Shown: positions 1 through 9,057, numbered from the stretch's first letter. The stretch: 64,000 nucleotides of DNA from UBA965 sp040396955 (GCA_040396955.1 JBBAWX010000010.1:56865-120864), one strand, 5' to 3'. Numbers and translations: made by a program. Notes: generated by a model from the letters alone, not told the origin.

Positions 1-58
1 TCCTCTCACATACAAATCAGTTACTCTGTATTCTGCCTGAGAACGTGCCAATACGCAA

Positions 59-757
59 CTAAGGGGTGTCATCGGTACTTGAATCAACGGATTGACGGAC
101 CGTGGTCCAACAAGTACGGACAACAGTACGCACGACGTCGGTCGGATAACCACGGCGTTGGAGTGCTCCGGTCAGCCGCCGTACGAAGGTGTCACGATCG
201 AGGTGCTGGAGCCGTGGTATCAGCTTTTGGGCGTGTCGTTCTGCGCCAGCGGTATCGTTGGTATGGTCAGCGTGGGATTGCATGACTTGTTGAATGGTGT
301 GATTGGCAATCCCGTGTCGTTGCAAATCTTGTTTGATTGCCACACTACCTCGTTGAGCTTGGCGCGTGCGTTGTTCGGCGAGATAGTGTGCGAACGCTTG
401 GTCATCGATGAGGCCGGCTTCGCCGAGGCGCGCCACCACTTGCCCAATGGTGTCGCTGGTGAACCCGCGCTGGCGCAGGCGGTCTTGGATTTCACGTTGG
501 CTACGTGGGCGGAGCTCAAGGAGCCGAATCGCCGCCTGCTTGGCCCGGTCATAGGCATCAGTGGCAACAAGCTGGGCAATCTGCGTCGCATCAAGCGCCT
601 GACCCACGAAGAGACCTTCGTGGGCCAGGGTGTCAAGGCTCACCCCCAAGGCGAACTCGCCGTCGATGATGAGGTTGACTCGGCGTGTGTCACGGGTTTG
701 GGCGCGAATCGCCGTAATCGTGCCGGGTTGTGGATTACTATTCTTCGAAGATGTCAT
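59..757 (-). CDS. recX: RecX family regulator of RecA
   Basis: RecX binds RecA filaments and limits their extension. The product (232 aa) has the helical three-repeat make-up of RecX, with motifs such as RSQREIQDRLRQRGF near residue 87 and LGEAGLIDDQAFAHYL further on. The start is set at the ATG at 757, which overlaps the recA stop by 20 bases; a longer in-frame extension to 808 would overlap recA by 71 bases and adds a non-conserved tail. Position directly behind recA on the same strand is the classical recA-recX arrangement and supports the call. The C-terminus is Ser/Thr/Asp rich. Translation is probably coupled to recA. Nothing recognisable lies in the 58 bases after its stop. Confidence 0.93.
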   Translation of the reverse strand: MTSSKNSNPQPGTITAIRAQTRDTRRVNLIIDGEFALGVSLDTLAHEGLFVGQALDATQIAQLVATDAYDRAKQAAIRLLELRPRSQREIQDRLRQRGFTSDTIGQVVARLGEAGLIDDQAFAHYLAEQRTRQAQRGSVAIKQDLQRHGIANHTIQQVMQSHADHTNDTAGAERHAQKLIPRLQHLDRDTFVRRLTGALQRRGYPTDVVRTVVRTCWTTVRQSVDSSTDDTP

Positions 758-1832
758 CGTCGTCACCCGGAGCTGCCGCTTTCGGCTCGCTGATGGTGCC
801 ACGCTCAAGGGCCTGCACTTTGATGAGACGTTCGATTTCGTTCAGCAGGGCCGGGTTGTCGACCAAGAATTGCTTGGCGTTCTCACGACCTTGACCAAGG
901 CGGTCTTCGCCAAGATAGAACCAAGCGCCACTCTTGCGGATAATCTCAAGATCGGTGGCCATGTCGAGAATACCTCCTGCGCGCGAGATGCCCTCGTTGG
1001 CCATGATGTCGAACTCGGCTTGCCGGAATGGCGGGGCCACTTTGTTTTTGACGACCTTGACGCGCACGCGGCTCCCAATGGGATCGGTGCCGCTTTTGAG
1101 TGTCTCGATACGACGAATGTCGAGTCGGATGGAGGCGTAGAACTTCAGCGCTTGACCACCCGTGGTCGTCTCTGGTGAGCCGAACATGACGCCGATTTTC
1201 ATGCGCAATTGATTGAGAAAAATGACCACTGCCTTGGATTTGCTGATGGCGCCCGACAATTTACGCAACGCCTGGCTCATCAGACGCGCCTGCAACCCGG
1301 GCAATGAATCGCCCATGTCGCCTTCGATTTCGGCACGGGGGACCAAGGCCGCCACAGAGTCGATGATGATGACGTCAACGGCATTCGAACGCACCAGCGT
1401 TTCGCAGATTTCCAGCGCCTGCTCACCAAAGTCTGGTTGTGAGACCAGCAAGGAATCGATGTTGACGCCACAGCGCGCCGCGTACGCCGGATCAAACGCA
1501 TGCTCGGCGTCGATGAAGGCGGCCGTGCCACCCATCTGCTGCGCTTGGGCCACGATGTGCTGTGCTAAGGTCGTTTTACCGCTCGATTCAGGGCCGTAGA
1601 TCTCAACGACACGCCCACGTGGTACTCCACCAACTCCCAACGCCAAGTCCAGTGCAATGGCACCGGTGGGAATGACGTCGATGGAGAGCTTGTTGTTGCC
1701 CTCACCCATCTTCATGATGGAGCCCTTGCCGTACTTGCGGTCGATCTGGCTCATGGCCGCTGCGAGGGCCTTCTCTTTTTCGGTGTGTGAGGCGTTGACC
1801 TCGCTGTTGGCTGACGATGCTGCTTTTGCCAT
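738..1832 (-). CDS. recA: Recombinase A
   Basis: RecA is the ATP-dependent strand-exchange protein and SOS co-protease. The product is 364 aa, in the normal range. Walker A is GPESSGKT at about residues 80-87; the family blocks SIMKMGEG and QALKFYASIRLDIRRI are present; the acidic C-terminus ends DDDDIFEE. Start chosen at the ATG at 1832, preceded by AGGAGA about 8 bases away; a longer in-frame extension to 1901 has no ribosome binding site and adds a non-conserved leader. Overlaps recX by 20 bases. A consensus-like promoter sits at 1927-1955 with an SOS-box-like sequence in its spacer. Confidence 0.98.
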   Translation of the reverse strand: MAKAASSANSEVNASHTEKEKALAAAMSQIDRKYGKGSIMKMGEGNNKLSIDVIPTGAIALDLALGVGGVPRGRVVEIYGPESSGKTTLAQHIVAQAQQMGGTAAFIDAEHAFDPAYAARCGVNIDSLLVSQPDFGEQALEICETLVRSNAVDVIIIDSVAALVPRAEIEGDMGDSLPGLQARLMSQALRKLSGAISKSKAVVIFLNQLRMKIGVMFGSPETTTGGQALKFYASIRLDIRRIETLKSGTDPIGSRVRVKVVKNKVAPPFRQAEFDIMANEGISRAGGILDMATDLEIIRKSGAWFYLGEDRLGQGRENAKQFLVDNPALLNEIERLIKVQALERGTISEPKAAAPGDDDDIFEE

Positions 1833-1926
1833 AACTCGTGTTCTCCTGTCTGGGGTCGGCGTTGCCGACACTCTCGTCCCGTTTGCAGATACCGTGCGCA
1901 ATGGTGTGGGCTACGGCTACAGTGAG

Positions 1927-1955
1927 AGAATAGCACAAAAGTTCGACTTTGACAA
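1927..1955 (-). promoter_or_regulatory. recA promoter with SOS-box-like spacer
   Basis: On the minus strand TTGTCA (1950-1955) and TATTCT (1927-1932) are separated by exactly 17 bases. The spacer contains CGAACTTTTGTGC (1933-1945), which resembles the Gram-positive type LexA box, GAAC-N4-GTTC, with one change in the second half-site. The promoter call rests on spacing and similarity to the sigma-70 consensus; LexA control is inference. Confidence 0.6.
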
Positions 1956-2004
1956 GAGTGAATTTGTGGGAGGTTGGTGTGTGCAGGGCAGATGGTGTAC
2001 ACTA

Positions 2005-2104
2005 NNNNNNNNNNNNNNNNNNNNNNNNNNNNNNNNNNNNNNNNNNNNNNNNNNNNNNNNNNNNNNNNNNNNNNNNNNNNNNNNNNNNNNNNNNNNNNNN
2101 NNNN
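2005..2104. other. Assembly gap of 100 N
   Basis: A run of exactly 100 N, the usual placeholder for a gap of unknown size. It removes the 5' end and signal peptide region of the beta-helix protein downstream and possibly its promoter. No repeat is seen between the two flanks. Confidence 0.95.
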
Positions 2105-3177
2105 CGGTGGACCCGGAGCCGACGCAAGACCCGTTTCAACCGGTGAATCCGGAGCCGACCCTGGAGCCAACGATCGAACCAACACCGGAGGCCACGGCCG
2201 AGCCCACGGCGATTCCGGTGCCGACTGCGACGTTCCGGCCGGTCACAGTTCTTAGTGGTGTGACGCGTTGGAGTGGGAACAAAATGGTCAACGACGATGT
2301 ACAAGTGGCCGCAGGCGGCACGTTGATCATAGAGGCGGGGAGCACGGTAGAGTTTGCGCCAGGTGTGTCGGTGTATGTGCAGGGGCAACTCCAGGCCATC
2401 GGGCAAGGAGGCGCACCCGTGTTGTTGAAAGCGCAACGTACACCGTGGGGTGGGATGTTTGTACAAGCGGGTGGATCGTTGGTGTTTGACGGTGTGGTGG
2501 TCAATCAGGGTGGTGGCGCTGGTACATTGATCTATGGCGAAGACGCTGATGTGACGATTCGCAATAGCACGTTTCAAGGCAACTACGGTCAATTCAACCT
2601 CAACGATACAACGTTTTTGCTGAGTAACAGCGTGGTGCGTGACAACACGATTGCGTACGGGCCCATGGTTGCGTACGTGGCCACCTACAACAATAGTATG
2701 CGCATCGAGTACACGCGGGTTGGACCCAACCAGCAGGTCGATGGGGCGGCCGCCGTCATGGTGACTGCAAGTAATGCGCTGAGCACGTTGGATATGCACG
2801 TAATCGGTTCACTGTTCACCACCAGCAACGGTCCCAACATGCAGGTGACAAGTGCTTCGCCCTTACAAGGAAGCGTGACCTGTAGTGTGTTTAACGGTGG
2901 GAGTGCGGGGATGCACATCAAGAGCACGATGGCTGTAGTGCCAGGAATTGGCTTGATGTTCCGTGATAATGCCTTCGAAAATCACGGTGCCACCTACCAC
3001 ACGGCTCGTGCTCTGACGAGTGATGTGGTGGTCGATGCACAAGGCAACTGGTGGGGACACAAGTCAGGCCCATATCATCCCATCATATATGCGGCGGGGC
3101 GTGGTGAGTCCGTCGGTACCAACGTCAACGCCGGCGCCTGGCTTCGTGCGCGCCCTGCATGTGCACCGGTGCCATGA
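2105..3177 (+). CDS. Secreted right-handed beta-helix protein, 5' truncated by gap
   Basis: About 356 residues are visible; the start is lost in the gap. The visible N-terminus is a Pro/Glu/Thr-rich linker with repeated EPT units (about residues 1-45), typical of a cell-surface stalk after a signal peptide or lipobox. The rest reads as short beta repeats with many Asn and Gly, such as GTLIIEAGSTVEFAPGVSVY and RNSTFQGNYGQFNLNDTTF, characteristic of pectate-lyase-like parallel beta helices. No catalytic residues can be assigned; it may be a structural or carbohydrate-binding surface protein. Its TGA overlaps the ATG of the serine hydrolase (ATGA), so the two are translationally coupled. Confidence 0.75.
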
Positions 3178-4214
3178 CCACTGCATCCCTAAGCGCACTG
3201 TTGAATGCCGGGGTTGCTGACAGCGTATTCCCTGGGGCAACCATGGCCTGGCAGGCCGGTGATGATGCGCCGCTCCACCAGATTGCAGTGGGGCGGCACA
3301 CCTATGCCACTGATGCGCCGGCGGTCACCGAGGGTACGATCTATGATCTGGCCTCACTCACAAAAATCGTCACTGCAACTGCCGCCATTCGTCTGATGAG
3401 CGCTCACGACATCCACAGTGACGACGAAGTGCGGCGGTTTTTGCCACGGAGTCAGGCACAGGGGGTGACGATTGCTCATTTGCTGACGCATACATCGGCA
3501 CTTGACATTCGACTGTCGGCGGTGGCACACCACGGGGTGGATGAGTTGTGGCGCCGGGTATATGCGTTGACGCCGCAAGCGCAACCTGGCACGAACGTGG
3601 CGTATGCCAATGTCAACACGTTGTTGTTGGGTGAAATCGTGGCCCGTGTCACTGGCTACTCACTCGCAGAAGCGTTGCATGCATTGGTATTGCACCCTGC
3701 GGGTATGACGATGACGCGTTTTAATCCGCCGCCTGATTGGCGCCCACACATCCCACCTGCGGAGCAGGATGCCATCCGCGGCGTCGTACACGGTGAAGTA
3801 CACGATGAAAGTTGCGCATCCCTTGGCGGTGTAGCTGGGCATGCCGGATTGTTTGGCACGGCTGTGGACATGGTGCGTTTTGGTCGGGGCTGGCTTGATA
3901 CGTTGGCAGGAGCATCGCCATGGCAGATTGCAGTCACGGATGCCCAACAGGCGCTCCGCAATCATAGTCGAGAGGGACAACTGGGGTGTGGTTGGGGGTG
4001 GATGTTGCAACGGCGCAATTTCATGGGGGCAGCATGGCGCGACATGGCAGCGCATACCGGATTCACGGGGCCGGTGGTTGCGATTATGCCGAGGTTGGGT
4101 GTGGCATGGGCGTTGATGAGCAACCGTACCTGGCCTACACGGTCTACTCCGCCACAACATCATGGAGTGACAGCGCAGATTAGTGAATATTTGTGGTATC
4201 CTCATGCGCATTAA
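3174..4214 (+). CDS. Serine hydrolase of the class C beta-lactamase / DD-peptidase family
   Basis: 346 aa. The catalytic signature of the beta-lactamase-like serine hydrolases is complete: SLTK at residues 61-64 (nucleophile Ser61, base Lys64), YAN at 144-146 and HTG at 294-296. The block VHDESCASLGGVAGHAGLF (about 209-227) is typical of the esterase / D-aminopeptidase branch of this family. No signal peptide is visible at the chosen start, so a cytoplasmic esterase or peptidase is more likely than a true beta-lactamase. The start at 3174 overlaps the upstream stop by 4 bases. Its stop overlaps the convergent mutY stop in a shared TTAA. Substrate unknown. Confidence 0.88.
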   Translation: MTTASLSALLNAGVADSVFPGATMAWQAGDDAPLHQIAVGRHTYATDAPAVTEGTIYDLASLTKIVTATAAIRLMSAHDIHSDDEVRRFLPRSQAQGVTIAHLLTHTSALDIRLSAVAHHGVDELWRRVYALTPQAQPGTNVAYANVNTLLLGEIVARVTGYSLAEALHALVLHPAGMTMTRFNPPPDWRPHIPPAEQDAIRGVVHGEVHDESCASLGGVAGHAGLFGTAVDMVRFGRGWLDTLAGASPWQIAVTDAQQALRNHSREGQLGCGWGWMLQRRNFMGAAWRDMAAHTGFTGPVVAIMPRLGVAWALMSNRTWPTRSTPPQHHGVTAQISEYLWYPHAH

Positions 4215-5125
4215 TCGGGGAGGCGGGCGCCGTGCACCTCATCGTAATGGATGAGACCATCGGCCATTAGCCCGTGTAAGAGGTGCTCGAGGCGTTGTTG
4301 ATCGAGTGCCGGGTAGCTCTGCTGGATGTGAGCGCAGAGTTGCTCGGGAGTCTGTGGCGCTTGAGCCCGCAGAGCATCGATGATGCGTCCGCGAATGTAG
4401 CGATTCGAGCCCAGAAATGGCTCGGATTTTTTGCGTTCGGCCACACGTTTGTGCGGAGGAGTCGGTGTGGCAAGCAGTTGTTCGTCGGCTACTAGGCGCG
4501 CCTGGTAATCGTGGCAATGACCACGGAGCGGGCACTGCACGCATTTGGGGCGTTGCGCCGTACAAATGAGCGCGCCGAGCTCCATGATGGCCTGATTCCA
4601 CCACCACCCCTGCTCCTGTGGGACGAGTTGCTCGGCGAGTTGCCACAGATCGCGTTCGTTGGTCTCCGTGGTCGGGTCGTGGTGTAGACGCACAATGACG
4701 CGCCGGATGTTGGTGTCGAGGAAGCCGACATCTTGCTCAAAGGCGAAGCAGGCGATTGCACCCGCCGTATATGGCCCGATACCCGGTAAGGCTCTCAGCT
4801 CAGCCACTGAGCGCGGAAACTCACCGGCGTACTGGTGTTGTACGGCGTGAGCGGTGCGTTGCAAGTAGACGGCTCGTCGGTTGTACCCGAGCCCCTGCCA
4901 TGCGGTAATCACGGCACTTGTGGGGGCATTGGCAAGATCGGCCACCGTGGGGAATAAGGCGAGGAAGGCGTGGTACTTGGGGATGACACGTTCGACCTGG
5001 GTTTGCTGGAGCATTAACTCTGCGACCAAAATGCGATATGGGTCACGGGTGTGCCGCCATGGTAAATTGCGACCATGGCGGCGGAACCACTCGATGAGGA
5101 TGTGCGCAATGGTGGAACGGCTCAT
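4211..5125 (-). CDS. mutY: A/G-specific adenine glycosylase
   Basis: MutY removes adenine mispaired with 8-oxoguanine. 304 aa, shorter than the roughly 350 of E. coli. Catalytic Glu36 lies in AELMLQQTQ and Asp137 in GFLDTN; the helix-hairpin-helix is LPGIGPYTAGAIA; the [4Fe-4S] ligands are Cys188, 195, 198 and 204 with spacing 6-2-5. The usual NUDIX-like 8-oxoG recognition domain is absent; instead the C-terminus (about residues 225-304) looks like a winged-helix segment starting SNRYIRGRIIDALR. The ATG overlaps the stop of the DUF1385 gene (ATGA). Confidence 0.93.
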   Translation of the reverse strand: MSRSTIAHILIEWFRRHGRNLPWRHTRDPYRILVAELMLQQTQVERVIPKYHAFLALFPTVADLANAPTSAVITAWQGLGYNRRAVYLQRTAHAVQHQYAGEFPRSVAELRALPGIGPYTAGAIACFAFEQDVGFLDTNIRRVIVRLHHDPTTETNERDLWQLAEQLVPQEQGWWWNQAIMELGALICTAQRPKCVQCPLRGHCHDYQARLVADEQLLATPTPPHKRVAERKKSEPFLGSNRYIRGRIIDALRAQAPQTPEQLCAHIQQSYPALDQQRLEHLLHGLMADGLIHYDEVHGARLPD

Positions 5126-6075
5126 GCGGGATTCGTGGGGGTATCGGCAATCACAAAGCCAGTAGTGGGCGCTCCCACCCCCATGGCCAGCGTCTGATCG
5201 TAGTGTTCGGGCAACACGTCGTCAGCGGCGAGCACGGGCAAAAGTGCGGCGATGGCGACTTCGACCATGCTGTCGTCGGGCTCTTTGGTGGTGAGGCGTT
5301 GGAGGGCCAGTGATGGCGCCACCAACCAGCGTACAAATGTGCGGTGATAGTTGTTGGCGGTCAGGCGCAACAGTTCAAACGAGATTCCGGCAATGACGGG
5401 GATGAGGACGAGCCGCGAGATGATTTTGATGAGGAGCGGTTGTTCGGCAAACACGGCAAAAATCGGAATACTGAGCACCACAACGACGAGCAAGAAACTC
5501 GTGCCACAGCGTGGGTGGATGAGGGTTTGTTGGCGGACATGGGCGACATCGAGGGGCAATCCGGCCTCATAGGCATTGATGGCTTTGTGCTCGGCACCAT
5601 GATACCCGTAGACGCGTTGAATGTCGGGAATACGGCCGATAAGGAGCAGATAGAGGATGAAAATGACCAGCTGGAAGACATTTTCAATAATGACGATGAG
5701 CAGGTTGTTGACCCCAAAATAAGCCAGCCCGTTGGCGAATAAGAGTGGGAGTGCAAAAAAAATGGCAAAGGCGAAGAGCAGTGAAAACGCCACGCTCCCG
5801 GCCGTTTCGCGATCGTTGAGGCGCTCTTCGGGGGGGAGCCCCACGGCCGCTGCCACATTGAGTGCACGGATGCCGAGATTGAGCGTGTCCCACAACAGGA
5901 GCACCCCGCGGATGAGCGGAATTTGTTCAAGTGTGCTCCGGCGGGTATGATTGAGCGCCTCATGAAAGGTGACAATACTACCGTCTTCTTTGCGCACCGC
6001 CACGGTTGCTCGGCGCAGACCGCGCATCATGACCCCATCGATGACTGCTTGTCCGCCATAATTAATCTTTGCCAT
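5122..6075 (-). CDS. DUF1385 family membrane protein (YqhQ-like)
   Basis: 317 aa. Begins MAKINYGGQAVIDGVMMRG, the hallmark of DUF1385, and has the conserved RVYGYHGAEHKAINAYEAG and HPRCGTSFL blocks. Four or more hydrophobic segments occupy roughly residues 90-240. Function is unknown; the family is sometimes described as a putative metal-dependent enzyme. The start at 6075 is preferred over an ATG at 6084 because the ribosome binding site AAAGGA is 8 bases from the former but directly abuts the latter. It overlaps the 3' end of the upstream gene and its stop overlaps mutY, within a five-gene leftward run that starts at mnmA. Confidence 0.9.
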   Translation of the reverse strand: MAKINYGGQAVIDGVMMRGLRRATVAVRKEDGSIVTFHEALNHTRRSTLEQIPLIRGVLLLWDTLNLGIRALNVAAAVGLPPEERLNDRETAGSVAFSLLFAFAIFFALPLLFANGLAYFGVNNLLIVIIENVFQLVIFILYLLLIGRIPDIQRVYGYHGAEHKAINAYEAGLPLDVAHVRQQTLIHPRCGTSFLLVVVVLSIPIFAVFAEQPLLIKIISRLVLIPVIAGISFELLRLTANNYHRTFVRWLVAPSLALQRLTTKEPDDSMVEVAIAALLPVLAADDVLPEHYDQTLAMGVGAPTTGFVIADTPTNPA

Positions 6076-6607
6076 GTTGGCCATCCTTTGGTGATACGCT
6101 AGGCGTGCCGGTCATGCGTTGCCCGAGGACCTCGGCTGCTGCTTTGATGCCACTGACAAAGCTACTCACCTGAATGGCTGGGCGTACGATTTGCTCCGAG
6201 ATGATGGAGACGGTATTGGCCACCGTGGTGCTGGTTTTTTTTACATCATCGGTGACACTGGTGGTTTTTTGCAGGAGTTCATCCACCTTGCGGCTGATTT
6301 CTTCGAGTTTGGGCATCAAGGTGAGGCGCGCCGTGGCATCGACAGCCTTGACAGCGTACAAAAGCGCCACCGCCACGAGTGCCATGGCAATGGCACCGAT
6401 GAGTTGAAACAATGCGAGCAAGATGATGGCAAGATCGCGAACCGCCTCACGGAACCCGGGGTAGATGATGGACAAGACGATAAATGCCAAGCTGACAAGC
6501 ACAAAGAGCACGGCACCGATGACCAACCAGCGACTCATGCCGTCGGCCGGGGGAGTGGTGCTCTCAGGTGCATCGTGGGATGCAGGTGACTCAGGGATGT
6601 CGTACAT
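6062..6607 (-). CDS. Two-pass membrane protein with amphipathic helical tail
   Basis: 181 aa, not assigned to a named family. A Pro/Ser/Thr-rich N-terminus (1-24) is followed by two transmembrane helices (about 25-47 and 58-86). A long Thr/Val/Lys-rich amphipathic helix (about 95-160) with the block TSVTDDVKKTSTTVANTVSI recalls DUF948-like or methyl-accepting-type coiled coils. GGAAGG precedes the ATG by 6 bases. Lies between the small membrane gene and DUF1385, overlapping the latter, so probably functions with it at the membrane. Confidence 0.75.
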   Translation of the reverse strand: MYDIPESPASHDAPESTTPPADGMSRWLVIGAVLFVLVSLAFIVLSIIYPGFREAVRDLAIILLALFQLIGAIAMALVAVALLYAVKAVDATARLTLMPKLEEISRKVDELLQKTTSVTDDVKKTSTTVANTVSIISEQIVRPAIQVSSFVSGIKAAAEVLGQRMTGTPSVSPKDGQHGKD

Positions 6608-6640
6608 GGTATGCCTTCCTACGCACGCCGAGTGCGCATG

Positions 6641-6892
6641 TTATGTGTGGGTCGCACGCATAGCGAGACTGAGGGCGATCCATGCTCCCACCGAGACTTC
6701 AACAAGATGCACACCAGAGGGGGCCGGCATGTCACTGCCCAACGAAAATCCGGTCGCATAGACGATGACCGCACCAATCAGGGCGGCCAACCAGTATATG
6801 GGGAGTTGGAGGATGTTTTTGCCAACGACCACATGTGCTAGCGCTGCATGAAGCGTGGCAACAAGGACAAGTAAAAGCGGTGTTGGTGACAT
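6641..6892 (-). CDS. Small three-helix membrane protein
   Basis: 83 aa and almost entirely hydrophobic, with about three membrane segments (1-22, 28-50, 63-80). No recognised family. AGGGG precedes the ATG by about 7 bases, and it starts 11 bases after the mnmA stop, so it is cotranscribed with mnmA. Confidence 0.7.
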   Translation of the reverse strand: MSPTPLLLVLVATLHAALAHVVVGKNILQLPIYWLAALIGAVIVYATGFSLGSDMPAPSGVHLVEVSVGAWIALSLAMRATHT

Positions 6893-6903
6893 GGTGTGCC
6901 CCT

Positions 6904-7968
6904 TTAGGCGAGAATTCGCCCGCCTCCGATGACTTCGTCAGCACAGTAGATGACTGCCGATTGCCCCGGCGAAATGCCGTCTTGGGGCGTGTCAAACGTA
7001 ATCTGCACCGTGTGCTCCCCGGTGACCTCGACAGTGGCAGGTGCATCGGCCGCGTGTGAGCGGCTCTGAACGTGTGCATGAAAACGGTTGTCGGGCGGGG
7101 TGCCGGCCACGTAGGTCATACGATCAACGTGGATGGTGTGTTTGCGCAGGGCATTGGCATCACCCACCACGATGGTATTGGTGTGGGCATCGATGTGGGT
7201 CACAAAAATCGGTGCCCCCACGGCAATCCCCAAGCCTCGCCGTTGTCCCACGGTATACATGGGCACGCCTTGGTGTTCACCGAGTTTTTTGCCGCTCTGA
7301 TCGACAATGTCGCCAGGAGCAAACGCATCGGGACGCTGACTGCGTACGAATGCTCGGTAATCACGGTCGGGGACAAAGCAGATATCTTGGCTTTCGGGGC
7401 GCTCCGCCGTGGCCAAGTTGAGCTGGCTGGCAAGGGCACGCACTTCGGGTTTGGTCATGCCGCCGAGCGGAAACATCAGTCGCGACAGCTCCTTTTGACC
7501 GAGCATGTGGAGTACGTACGACTGGTCTTTGCGCATATCGGCACTGCGGTACATGCGCCACTGTTGCCCGTCGTAGTGGTTGCGGACGTAGTGCCCCGTG
7601 GCCAATGCATCAAAACCAAGCATCTCGGCACGCTCAAGTAGGACGCGAAACTTGAGATCGCGGTTGCAGGCCAGACACGGATTGGGGGTCATGCCGTGCG
7701 TGTATTCATCGGCGAAATAATCGATGACATGCTTTTTGAAGTCTTTTTGATAGTTGAAGACGTAGTATGGAATGCCGAGTTGCGCACACACGCGCCGTGC
7801 ACCAGAAACCATCTCCATTGAGCAACATCGGCTCTCGACCAACTTGTCGCCATCACCCTCCCAAAGATGCATGGTGACACCGGTCACATCGTGACCGGCC
7901 TGGTGCAACATGGCTGCCACCACCGAACTATCAACACCGCCACTCATGGCGACCATTACACGAGCCAT
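6904..7968 (-). CDS. mnmA: tRNA-specific 2-thiouridylase
   Basis: MnmA thiolates U34 of tRNA-Lys, -Glu and -Gln. 354 aa. The PP-loop ATP pyrophosphatase motif SGGVDSS is at residues 9-15; the catalytic cysteines are Cys98 (NPCLAC) and Cys197 (SQDICFV); the family blocks ATGHYVR and KDQSYVLHML are present, followed by the C-terminal beta domain. GAGG lies 8 bases before the ATG. A TATAAT at 8044-8049 may drive it. First gene of the leftward run mnmA, two membrane proteins, DUF1385, mutY. Confidence 0.97.
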   Translation of the reverse strand: MARVMVAMSGGVDSSVVAAMLHQAGHDVTGVTMHLWEGDGDKLVESRCCSMEMVSGARRVCAQLGIPYYVFNYQKDFKKHVIDYFADEYTHGMTPNPCLACNRDLKFRVLLERAEMLGFDALATGHYVRNHYDGQQWRMYRSADMRKDQSYVLHMLGQKELSRLMFPLGGMTKPEVRALASQLNLATAERPESQDICFVPDRDYRAFVRSQRPDAFAPGDIVDQSGKKLGEHQGVPMYTVGQRRGLGIAVGAPIFVTHIDAHTNTIVVGDANALRKHTIHVDRMTYVAGTPPDNRFHAHVQSRSHAADAPATVEVTGEHTVQITFDTPQDGISPGQSAVIYCADEVIGGGRILA

Positions 7969-8043
7969 TTGTCAATCCTCTAGAAAAGGGTGGAACAAAA
8001 CCACCTGCACACATACTCAGGGCATCGTGGCCCATCTTGGTTC

Positions 8044-8049
8044 ATTATA
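8044..8049 (-). promoter_or_regulatory. Candidate -10 element for mnmA
   Basis: A perfect TATAAT on the minus strand, overlapping the stop of mevalonate kinase and 76 bases before mnmA. No clear -35 is seen at 17 bases. Confidence 0.4.
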
Positions 8050-9034
8050 CCGTATGTGTCTCTGCTTCGGCATGGTAGGGAGCCACGCTGGTGACGAAGG
8101 TCTGTGATGCGCCGGCTCGTTGTAACGCGGCCTGCACCACTGCCACCTGCTGCGGGGCCACCACGGCAAACATGACGCCGCCAACGCCGGCTCCCGAGAG
8201 TTTGGCCCCGTAGGCCCCGGCCTTTTCTGCGGCACTGACGAGTGCATCTAAACGCGGACTCGAAACGCCAATCTGTTGCAGCAAGGTATGATTTTGGCGG
8301 CAAGCGGCGCCAAGGAGCTCGCTATCACCCATAGCAAGGGCCATGCTACTCAGCTGGGTGACAGCAGCAATGGCGTCGAATAACGCATCGTAGTCGGCGG
8401 TGGCATGTGTGCGTCGTTCACGGACTCCTGCCACCGCGAGGTGGGTCGGGCTCCGATCGCCAGTGTCGGCTACTACGAGTGTGATGGGGTGGGCAATGGT
8501 CAGTGTGGCGATGCGTGGCGGGCGGGGTGTGCCATCGGAGGCTGGCAGTTGCCGGCAAAACGAAATCGGGCGGTTGTAGGCGATGACCGTGTTGTCGATG
8601 CCACTAGGAGTCCCGTGCAAGCGTTGCTCGCTCCGGAATACGAGCGCATTGATTTCGCTGGTGTGCGGGGTACGTTGAAACCACTGTGCGAGGGCCCTGA
8701 CCATGGCGGTGGCCACGGCTGCGCCACTTCCCATGCCACCGGCAATGGGAATGTGTGACTGAATATGGAGCTCTGCATCGGGAATGCCGACATGCCAATC
8801 GGCAAGGACGTCGGCGATGAGTGCGAGGAGTGGGTCGTTGTCGATGCCGAAGTGTGCCGTGTGAGGCATGTCTGGGCTGCGAACCCGGCAACCACTCCCT
8901 GCTGGAAGTGGTGTCATGGTCACGTGTGCCACGATGTCGGGCAGGGGCACGGCGAGTGCGGGTCGATGATAGACAACCGCATGCTCGCCGGCGATGATGA
9001 GTTTGGCGACCGCAGTGGCGTGCACAGTTGACAT
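8045..9034 (-). CDS. mvk: Mevalonate kinase (GHMP family)
   Basis: Phosphorylates mevalonate in isoprenoid synthesis. 329 aa. N-terminal KLIIAGEHAVVYHRPALAVP carries the mevalonate kinase Glu17-His18 motif; the GHMP loop PIAGGMGSGAA is at 96-106; HGTPSGIDN contains the catalytic Asp147; the third motif KLSGAGVGG is at 278-286. The start at 9034 has GAGG 7 bases upstream; a longer in-frame extension runs into guaA and is rejected. Only 23 bases after guaA, so probably cotranscribed. No other mevalonate pathway gene is in the window. Confidence 0.93.
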   Translation of the reverse strand: MSTVHATAVAKLIIAGEHAVVYHRPALAVPLPDIVAHVTMTPLPAGSGCRVRSPDMPHTAHFGIDNDPLLALIADVLADWHVGIPDAELHIQSHIPIAGGMGSGAAVATAMVRALAQWFQRTPHTSEINALVFRSEQRLHGTPSGIDNTVIAYNRPISFCRQLPASDGTPRPPRIATLTIAHPITLVVADTGDRSPTHLAVAGVRERRTHATADYDALFDAIAAVTQLSSMALAMGDSELLGAACRQNHTLLQQIGVSSPRLDALVSAAEKAGAYGAKLSGAGVGGVMFAVVAPQQVAVVQAALQRAGASQTFVTSVAPYHAEAETHTV

Positions 9035-9057
9035 GCAATGGCCTCGTGTGTACCCGG

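Noticed and set aside
1657..3177. One long reading frame running from recA antisense through the gap into the beta-helix protein
   Set aside because: The part before 2005 is antisense to recA and its upstream region; the frame is continuous only because N are neutral. Only 2105-3177 is accepted.
3174..4214. Antibiotic-resistance beta-lactamase
   Set aside because: No signal peptide at the supported start, and the VHDE...GGVAGHAG block points to the esterase/peptidase branch.
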